A stretch of 64,000 bases of DNA from Tetrapyrgos nigripes. Taxonomy: Eukaryota > Basidiomycota > Agaricomycetes > Agaricales > Campanellaceae. Made by a program: the position numbers and the translations under genes. The notes below the pieces were generated by a model. That model was not told where the DNA came from. It saw only the letters and a program-made list of their open reading frames with translations, and ran no database searches. Location: contig JAACJM010000200.1 in NCBI GenBank assembly GCA_013368315.1, positions 1 to 64,000 on the forward strand, in the 5' to 3' direction. Below are positions 55,974 to 64,000 of the stretch, piece by piece (positions within the stretch are counted from its first letter, which is position 1; every line of letters starts with the position of its first letter).

Positions 55974-58218
55974 TTAGGATATCACCCTGCTCTGAATAAT
56001 AGGAACAAGAAGCGCATCCCACATTTCTGGTTGTGACTGTCCTAGCCGGTTTGGCATGGATTTACGACCAGGTTCAAACGGGGAAAGCTTCTCGATGTCA
56101 GAGAAATCCACAAATTGGGTAGTGACAAAGACCTTCAAGTAGGAGACATCGGCGGTCATGTCTGGTGGCAGATAGAAGCTTTGAGGCCGTGACCCACCTG
56201 ACCCGTAACCAATATCGAGCTCGCCTCTGGGTGACAGGCACGGGTCGGCTGTCTTGGAGAAATTTGGATGGTAGATGATATCTAAATAATAACAGTGCAA
56301 CCCGGGTGAGAACGAGAATAATACCATTGAGAAATGGACATACGAATACTCAAATCGGACATATTGAAGCTGAATACCCATACGTACAACGGCCTGTTGT
56401 GTGTGCTGATGATCTTAAAACCATATCTGGCCGGTGGAGCACCGTCAACGATCGGTATCTGAATGACACCGCACACATTCAAGTTCTCGCCAGTGGGAGT
56501 CAGGTGCGGCCTCGACTCTGCGTATTTCACAGTCAGCTTCCAAGCCTCAATGCGGACACAGAGTTGAAGACTGGAATGGGGAGAGCTTGGTGTCCTCACT
56601 AATTTCTTGGAATGTCGTAGAGCCCAGAAGAATTCAGCGACATGCTTGAGAATGGCATATATATTCTCAGCATTGAAAGACACTGAGGATGGCAAGCATC
56701 GCAGCTTGCTTTGACAGCATATGTGATCCGTAAGGTGGAAAACTGCACGTCCACTCTCTTCAATTACCACCAATTCTGCAACCTCTGGAGAGGCAGGTAT
56801 GACCTTTCGGCCAGGATTTTGGTTCAATATGTCGATGATATGCTGGAAGACCGCTGGAGATGTCTTCTCAAACATAAAAGCAACTGGAATATTGACATCT
56901 TTGCCCGCATGCGTTTGGACGGCCCAAGCAGAAGGAGGAATGGGAGGTTTGGCATCTGTGGCTGACGACCAACGGAGAATAGTGGAGTATGCAGAAACCT
57001 TCTCCGCAACGAGGTAAGTGATCACATGTGAGTTCATGTCAGGGCTAGGGTAGATAGCGAAACGTGCAGCTTCAGTGACGCCTTGCGCTTCCCCGGTGTC
57101 GATGGTGAAAGTTTCGTGGGAGGATTTGAGAGACCAAAGTCTACGGCTACGCTTGGGTGCTATGCCCTTGAACAAGATACGTTGGTCATATTTTCCCTCG
57201 CACTGTGGTACCTGACTGGCAGTATAGTGGTTAGTGCATGAAACCACGAATCAAGCACTGTTACTTACAGTGAAAGGTCAGGAAGGAGGCGAATGACGTC
57301 TTGATAACTAATTGTATCGGTGTAGTGCCGTGGGTCGCGCAGAACGGTCGTTAATGCCTTCGTAAACTGACCACGTTGGTATATTTCACGCGCTTGCCCA
57401 TCTCGAGAACATGCAGCTAGAAGGACATGCGAAGCCAAACCGTCATGCTCGTGGCCTGCAGCCACATTCATGGACCGTCCTGCGTGTTGAAGGATGGATG
57501 GAAGAATATCGTAATCATGGGGAAGGTCGATGCTCCGAACGGAATGTTCCTTTGTAACATCATCGCTTCTCGTACCGGAGCCAGAGTGGCAACTGTCCAT
57601 TATAACGGTCTATGTGAGATTCCGTGTCAGGTGGGTAAGACAGAGTTCGACGCCAGAGAAGGAAGGCATACAATATTGTTCCCTTTGGCATCGGCAAGGT
57701 TTGAGAGTAGAGCGCTGAGCTTTGCATCTGGAATACCCTGCGCATTGATATCGGCATTGGTTCGGGGAATGAAGTCATGCGGCAAGAGCATTTGGATTTT
57801 CTTGTCCTTATTGTCGGATAGCGGTGCAGTATGCTGCGCTCCATGTCCGGCAAAATAGATAAGAATCGCACTATCGCGAGGTATCATGTCGGTTTTGGCC
57901 ATATCTTCGAGACGCTGAATGATGTTTGCTCGAGTAGCATCCTGATTCAAAAGCCTGACGATGTTTTGTTCTTTCACACCCAAATCACCCTTAAGGAACT
58001 CGATAATATCTTCTGTATCTTTGACGCATCCCTTTAGGTCCATGATATCGTGGTGTTTATACGCATTGATACCAATGACGAGAGCATACAGGGACGGTGG
58101 GCAACTAATAGAGTATCAGCTGAAATTATCCGAACAAGAGCCTTTCCAAGACGTACAAGTAAAGTGGCCTTTGGACTTCACTAGCTTCAAGTTCGGATGG
58201 GAAGGAGTCTGTACTCAT
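55974..58218 (-). CDS. Caspase-domain (metacaspase-like, peptidase C14) protein
   Basis: Five exons (58157-58218, 57672-58104, 57269-57609, 56344-57215, 55974-56281) join to 671 residues. The caspase-like domain begins SLYALVIGINAY (about 25-36), continues with KGCVKDTEDI, has the catalytic His in YFAGHGAQ (His 108) and the catalytic Cys in VIMDSCHSGSG (Cys 172). The intron at 57610-57671 falls three residues before the Cys block. The C-terminal half has no protease motif. It ends in a stretch typical of uncharacterised mushroom caspase-domain proteins: LDIGYGSGGSRPQSFYL, then VSYLKVFVTTQFVDFSDI. Metacaspases cut after Arg/Lys and act in stress, protein quality control and cell death. Whether this one is catalytic is not tested, though both residues are present. 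No N-terminal prodomain or zinc finger is seen. Confidence 0.85.
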
Positions 58219-59298
58219 CGAGGATGACAATTCAAGAGTAATCAGATACATGCATTTATAGACTTATAGTCCCTTTTCCCTCTGAGTTGTGAATTAAGTA
58301 AGGCGGTTCCTGTCGTCGTTTGCATTAACTTCGCAAATTTTATTATAGGTTGAACGTGTCCGCTGTCAATTATACTCCTGCCTCAGAGGTGCCACTCCAT
58401 CAACTAAAGTGCAATGTACACAGCACATGGATTTAATACATCGATGCGCAGAGTAATCGAAATTTATCTGAACTCTTCAGCCTGAGGAAGTATCAGTGCA
58501 TTCACCAGAAAATAAACTCAGAGTGAAACATTTTCCTCTACGATTAATCAAGTCATTTAGGGCTGACGGCTTTGTCCTGTCCATGTAAAGTGATGCGTCA
58601 TTTCTTTGCATTCACATGAAAAACACATTGCACGCTGAAGGATCTTAGAAGTAGATCATCGATTACATCGTTATGGGGCTCGGATGACTATCGACGTGCC
58701 GTTGCTCCGTACCAAAACCAATACATAACGATGCTACGAGTCCTTGAGGCTGCAACTGATCGCCGTCATTATGTTTACTTCTGGTCACTTGTCAGTAGAT
58801 GAGACACCACAGCCCGAACATGTCGAAGAGATTCTCCCGCTCAGACATGTCACACCTTCGGCTTTCGACCACCTCCCACAAACTACCAGCCATGCATATC
58901 ACTTCATCTTCTTCCCAGATACAAGTTCCAGAAAGTGAACAATCCGAGCTGATAAACGTTGTCGTTGATTCACTCTCGTCAAAGTATCTGTTGACGCCAG
59001 ACTTTGTGTACAGTGTATAGAAGGACGTTGTGAATATGTCCGAGACGGAGAGGACTTTGGGGAAAATTAGTCAGACTAAGACGGAGTTGGTTGACGAGAC
59101 TAGGAGGGGAAGGTCTTTACCAAACTCTGCCGCGTCCAGCAACACAGGACTTGATACTAATAGGGGCTGAAGCTGAAGCCTAGTAGAGTAAGTTGTATTG
59201 AAGTTGTACTGAAGTTGTATATAAGCTATATATGTCAACTCTAAGCTGAGAGCCTGAGGGATGATTGATGATGGTAGTCACTAACGAGTCAATCGTCA
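58219..59298. other. Gene-poor interval
   Basis: Between the caspase-like gene and the CYP450 pseudogene. Short plus-strand frames around 58744-59169 (for example MSETERTLGKISQTKTELVD) are polar and have no domain. No gene is supported. Confidence 0.35.
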
Positions 59299-60947
59299 CT
59301 ACTTAGTAGCCAGACGAGCAAGATTCTCTTCAACAACTTCGTCTCGTGCTTCTCGTATAAACGTATCTGCATCTGGGAACCGGGGAGTCGCGGTGATTGC
59401 GAATCGAGGTGGCCGCCTGTCAGATACCGAATTGCTTCAGCTTTGGAGACGGAAAAAAAAAATAAGATGAGCTCACGATAGGATACCACTTTCTTCTTCA
59501 GCATTGACATTGGGTAGCACAACGTTACCATTTGAATCCTTCCTACCTTCCAATCGCATAGTCCACAAGATAGTCGCGATTGTGATAAATAATGAATTGT
59601 TGGCAACATGGCGTCCGACGCAGATGCTGTTTGATCATCGATGCAAGTTAGCTTCTCTTCATCTCACGCATTCATTGCACTGACCGCTGACCAAAACCAT
59701 AAGTGGAGTGTCCCTCCGACAAACCCAGCACTCCATCTTTGAGCTGGCCATTTTTGTCCAAGTGTCGTTCTGGCCGGAACTCTTTCGCATCTGGGCCATA
59801 TACGTCGGGATCATGGTTCAAGGACCTGTGCCACAATCAGAACTGCTCTTAAGAGCATGAAGTAGATGCAAACCATGTATTCGAGACGCATATTGTTCCT
59901 TTTGGTATGTAGTACTCGCCGTAATAGTCATCCTACATACAAATGAAAATGTTTGTGATCATGGAATTCGAGATGGGTGAATGACCTTACTTCACTGGTA
60001 AGATGAGGAAGCCCCATTGGTAATGGCGTTCTCCATCGTAAAACCTATATGGTCAAGTTCAAATTTTGAATGAACAAACAACAACTAGGAACTCCTTTAA
60101 CAATAGCGTGAACATAAAGGAGATGCTTGAGGTCAGCAAAGGAGGGAAGTCTTGAACGCCCAACGACTTTGTCGAGCTCCATTTGGGTACGCGTCTGGAT
60201 GTGAGGGAACAATATCATGCTAAAAATGAACCACATCATTGATGTTGCCGTCTTGATGAAGCACAAGATGCGTTTGAGCGTTTAGCCTTGTCATCCGGTT
60301 ATACCAGAGTATTATGTATTGACAGTTTCATGGGCAGCAGAACTGTACACTCCTGTGAGTCCTACCAGTTACATCAATATACTGGAGAACTTACTATAGA
60401 GCTCCTGCAAGCCAGGAACACTCTTGATCAGACAGCACGCTGTTGGCTTGATTTTCAGCAAGTGCAAGGGAAAAGCTGGGGCGCTGTTCCTGGCCGTTTT
60501 CCTGTCGATGAAAAGAACTGTAGTCAGCACAATATCAGTCATCGTGAAGGACAAGTCATTGACGTACGACCTGTTTCTTGATGTTCAGGAATGTTCGCTC
60601 AAAGTGGCCATTCCATTCTTCAAAAAATTCCTTCGCATCCCGTCGCCATTTTGAAAGTGACGGAGGCAGACGTTGCAGGAAGGGAAGCATTTCTACAAAG
60701 TGCGCACTAGGCATCACAGCAGCGGACATTTTTGTTGAAATCATTCATCAGTTGGATCGAGGGATCTTGAAATGACTGTATGAGGGGTAAATTGTACATC
60801 AAGGATAGAGCTATCGAAGAAGTTCTGAGTAGATCCAATGATCAGTCTTTCAGTGGTCCGGACAGAAAAAACTGCCTCACCTCTCAATATGAGATCTCCA
60901 ATTGTCAGGATCACTAAGTAAACTGTGAGCTGAGAACACAGCTTCAT
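59299..60947 (-). pseudogene. Cytochrome P450, 5'-truncated pseudogene
   Basis: Minus-strand exons 60568-60765, 60395-60501, 60324-60342, 60093-60251, 59991-60044, 59874-59932, 59685-59825, 59477-59626 and 59299-59416 restore a P450: HFVEMLPFLQRLPPSLSKW, LSDQECSWLAGALYSAAHET (I helix), then the K helix, FRPERHL, and the heme block YGFGQRICVGRHVA with its Cys ligand, ending at TAG 59299. Three defects are visible. The first ~170 residues are missing, and the upstream edge near 60950 meets a CCGAAT repeat array. Exon 1 has one extra A in AACAAAAATG, which shifts frame just before MSAAVMPSAHF. The K-helix Glu of ExxR reads Gly (VKG-VLRW). The substrate family looks like the broad mushroom CYP clans related to O-methylsterigmatocystin-type oxidases, but no activity should be assumed. 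Confidence 0.85.
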
Positions 60948-60959
60948 TGCGCTGGATGG

Positions 60960-61470
60960 GATGATAGTTGATTGTATGCTGTATTATTGTGGCAAATATT
61001 ATTTCCGCCTAAAAACACCATTTTCGAATGGAAAGAGGCCTCCCGCACTATCAAAAGCGTGACAAGTGACATCCGAATTGACATTCGAATCCCGAATTCA
61101 GAGAGGTCAAATATACAATTCCGAGAGTTCAAGTCCGCACTCACGAAGTTGAGTACCGAATTCATGAGCTCAACCACCGAATACATAAAATCAGTACCGA
61201 ATCATATTGTGTACTATGGCGAAAAGTATTATTTCTGACTTAGAACTATTTCATTAATCCAACAAGGCCTTCTGAACTATCAAAAGCGTGACGCGTGACG
61301 TCCGAATTGACAACAAAATGCCGAATTCAGAAAGGTGTGGATACCGAATCAAGAAGATCAACGACCGAACTTGTGAAGTGGGTACCGAATTGAGAAGATC
61401 AACGACCGAACTTGTGAAGTAGGTACCGAATCTACAGGATTGACGTCCGAATTCATTAAGTACGGATCAA
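60960..61470. repeat. CCGAAT-rich tandem repeat array
   Basis: Two related blocks, 61037-61110 and 61266-61335, share CTATCAAAAGCGTGAC and GTCCGAATTGACA-type words. After the second, a 40-bp unit (AAGAAGATCAACGACCGAAC) repeats twice at about 61340-61425. CCGAAT recurs about a dozen times. No gene is supported. Confidence 0.65.
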
Positions 61471-62051
61471 AATTAATGCTGTGCTGAGTTGTCGGGAATG
61501 GTCCGAACACTTGCAAGTGGCCTGAAAACTTGCAGAAGTAGGACTCGAATTAGTATCTCAGTTTATATCAAATTTCACTGGGTTATCTTCACTAACACTA
61601 AAGCTTTGCTAATAAAAACTAAAGTTAAGCAGGACAGATTGAGATCCAGGATAGTCAGGATGACCCGCGCCACCAAGATCAAGAGAGCGGACAGTCCCTG
61701 GGCATTATGAATGCATTGTCGTTGAGCATCGAGCATCAGTGGTTACGCCTGAGCTTTTTGGTGTGTCCTGCTGCTTAGAAGTACACTGTTGTATCAGTAT
61801 GATTCGAGAGCTGTCGTTTATATGATTCACGGCTTTGATACATCATGCATCAACCTTCAGGAGGAGGTTGCCTCGAGGCTGTATTCAAAGTTAAAATGTG
61901 AAATGGTGTGATACAAGAATCTGGAACATTCTTTGGTCACACCCTTAAATACGTCTCGGCTCTTTCTTCCTGACAACCACCAACTCGTTTTTTTGTTCCT
62001 TGCTTTCTGCACATATATCCAACTTGTCGTCGTTCATTTTTGCCAATTCCT
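61471..62051. other. Upstream region of the last gene
   Basis: AT-rich, no supported gene. Short frames lack domains. TTAAATACG at 61946 lies about 105 bases before the ATG at 62052 and may include a weak TATA-like element. Confidence 0.3.
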
Positions 62052-63667
62052 ATGGCCGAGCCTCGCCCATGCACAATACCACATTCGAGGCGGGTCAATG
62101 GCCCATGCACCTGCCCAAACTACAGCCCACATTCGTCATCTAACTGTCGAGATTGTGGGCACGCAGATGCCGACCATGTTGCAGCTGTCGACTCCATCAC
62201 GCCGTTGCCATCCAGATCGCCTACGCCTGAGGTTCCTCCTCCATCCCGGACTCATGCGCACAGTTCTCGTCATGCTGCAGGCTCGTCGCAGCCCTCCAGT
62301 AAAATCCAGGAGATCGTCGAGAACAACACGTCCCAGGCTTCAAAGAATCTATTGAAGAAGGTCCAAAAAGAAGTCAACAAGGGTCTTCGAGGAGGATCGG
62401 ATCAATCCAACTCGCCATCGAAAGCCACATCTTCAACATCTAAAGCTGTCGTCAAAGCGTACGTCATCATTGATATGGGACTGAGTTCAGCCACTGACAT
62501 TAGTTCTTCCTGAAGCAAACCTCAGGCATCTACCCAGAACAAACCCAGTCGTTTTGGTTACATCCTTGTAAATGTCTGGGGCTGCAAGCAGAACACGGTA
62601 TGTCTCACTATACTTGACTGCTCCAAATAGGGTTCTCACGGCGTTTTCAGAGGGGAGCAATCAGCTTGAGGTCCAACGTTGCACCGAACAAGTCTACGTA
62701 TGATCATTATGTCGTGTTGGGACTGGGCGCCTCTGATCTCAAGAATGGTATTGAAATCCCTCCTAACCTCAACCATGTCCGCCTCATCAAATTCCTTCGT
62801 AAAATCATTCCTGCTTTCCGCTACCTATACCCCGACGACGCTATGGATGTCGACCTCACAGAGCCATCCCCTTGGATGCTTTGCTCAAAAATGAGGAACT
62901 CTCTCGTACTTTGCCCTATCAAGCTTCCTGACTCTGGTGACCTGATTAGGAAAGGTACTTTGGAATCTAAGGCATTCTCAGATAGGGTGGTCATCATCGG
63001 TGTGTCCTTTTATATACCATTGTCGGGTCCATCACATATGCTAACTGTTCATTTGATACCAGCCACTCATGAAGCAATCTCCCGAAATGATATTTGGCTA
63101 AAGTGTCCCGAGATGGAGCTCGAAACGTTCAATACCAACTGGGAGACACTAGCTGGCTTAGAGGGACGTCAGGACGGTATGTTCAAATCTTCCATTACTG
63201 TTGTTTGGATAGACCATTGACATTTACCCGTAGATGAGTCAATGAATGAAGAAGATGGGGAGGACATTTGCCCAGCACTTGCAGACCGCACGAATGCTCA
63301 GAAGAGGAAGCATGACGAGTTGTCTGAAGACGAGGATGAGGATGAAGGTAATGTTTTTGTTGTTCTCCTTTATTCACCGGTCCTAAGTGATGTCGGCTCT
63401 CTGCACAGAACAAAGGCCAGCCAAGGCCTTGCGCCGATCCATTCGGAACAAGTCGAAGGGCAAAGCTAAAGGTATGTCATGTATCCTTTTGTCTGACCAG
63501 TGTGTACTCACAGATGAATTTTGGCAGCAATAGCCTTATCCGATGTTGACTCAGAGAACGAAGTCATTGATGTTGCTTCTGAGCTTCTTCCATTATCACC
63601 TGTAAAGAAGATCACAGACCCTTGGGATGCAAACCGCAAGTTCACTTTGCCCCGTGCTTCGCAGTGA
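62052..63667 (+). CDS. Basidiomycete protein with Cys/His motif and acidic-basic tail, function unknown
   Basis: Seven exons (62052-62458, 62516-62597, 62651-62999, 63063-63176, 63234-63347, 63409-63471, 63528-63667) give 422 residues. The N-terminal ~45 residues hold a Cys/His cluster, C-x-C and later CRDCGHADADH, that looks zinc-binding. A Ser/Pro-rich linker with a basic helix (KNLLKKVQKEVNKG) follows. The middle domain begins RFGYILVNVWGC and includes YDHYVVLGLG and AFRYLYPDDAMDVDL. After ATHEAISRNDIWLKCPEMEL come an acidic run (LSEDEDEDE) and a basic run (RRSIRNKSKGKAK). The tail ends DPWDANRKFTLPRASQ. The family is familiar from uncharacterised mushroom proteins, and the acidic/basic tail suggests a nuclear protein, but no function is known to me. 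Confidence 0.8.
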
Positions 63668-63678
63668 TCTTTTAGTGA

Positions 63679-63905
63679 CTCAACAATACATATTGCCTCG
63701 TTTCACGGCTTTGAGATGTTTGGACATTCTAGACACTGCATACTGCTTACTTTACAGACATTCCTTAATCTACGGACTTATATCTCACCTCAACGATACA
63801 TATTGCCTTGTTTCACTGCTTTGAGATGATTAGACATTCTAGATACTGCATACTGCTTACTTTACAGACATTCCTTAATCTACGGACTTATCTCTCACAT
63901 CTGAC
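63679..63905 (+). repeat. Tandem repeat, two units of about 110 bp
   Basis: Unit one (about 63679-63788) and unit two (about 63789-63900) share ATACATATTGCC, GACATTCTAGA and TACTTTACAGACATTCCTTA. They differ by a few substitutions, so the duplication is recent. It begins 12 bases after the stop of the preceding gene. Confidence 0.8.
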
Positions 63906-64000
63906 TGTCAGACTACTGCTTGACTACATGACATATCTATCACTCGACATCGTAGACCACACATTAGCTCTTTACCAGTACATAGAACCAATACAGTCAG

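Noticed and set aside
1..64000. CRISPR array, prokaryotic operon or phage region
   Set aside because: No regularly spaced short repeats of CRISPR type occur, and spliced genes throughout show a eukaryotic genome.

Overview
The window looks like a chromosome segment from a mushroom-forming basidiomycete (Agaricomycetes). The genes have many short GT-AG introns, mostly 48-90 bp. They include a class I hydrophobin, a Zn2Cys6 activator, an F-box protein with its first exon only four codons long, a HET-domain protein, a caspase-like protein and a CYP450. The transposons (Ngaro-type tyrosine-recombinase retroelements, Ty1/copia) also fit that group. Exon boundaries were read by eye; every model given as a joined CDS closes in frame across all its introns.

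Layout. 1-1141: tail of an LTR retroelement. 1142-5550: pyrimidine-rich and gene-poor, with a scrambled inverted-repeat element at 3435-4345. 5551-23 kb/24 kb: main gene block, with a small membrane protein, a 1,459-residue Zn2Cys6 regulator, a KRE9/KNH1-like secreted protein, a tandem pair of nucleotidyltransferase-like genes (the second decaying), a conserved basidiomycete gene, tRNA-Arg(UCU), a large F-box gene and a HET-domain gene. 24-27.7 kb: three non-autonomous DNA transposons. 27.9-32.3 kb: a small membrane protein and a long coiled-coil protein. 34.4-51.8 kb: a transposon island without host genes. 55-63.7 kb: hydrophobin, caspase-like protein, CYP450 pseudogene and a conserved Cys/His-motif gene, with minisatellites.

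The island is the most informative part and its insertions can be read in order. A Ngaro-like element on the minus strand (34407-46486) keeps its split direct repeats in the order A1-ORFs-B1-A2-B2. A copia element (34633-39941, 5-bp target duplication TAAAG) lies between A2 and B2. A hAT-like MITE (43024-43548, 8-bp duplication CATACCAG) interrupts the Ngaro reverse transcriptase. The Ngaro right end abuts a second structure, 46495-51760, bounded by long inverted arms. That structure holds a plus-strand relic of another Ngaro-type gag/RT/RNase H, which is split by a solo LTR (49823-50179, duplication TGATC). A second copy of the same hAT-like MITE family (51188-51605, duplication AAAAAGGC) sits in its right arm.

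I see no operon-like gene system or CRISPR array. Nearby host genes show no clear functional linkage. The most unusual host locus is the tandem nucleotidyltransferase-like pair at 13.4-18.2 kb: the first copy has an internal exon duplication with two GC-AG introns, and the second has splice-site and frame damage that is partly compensated.
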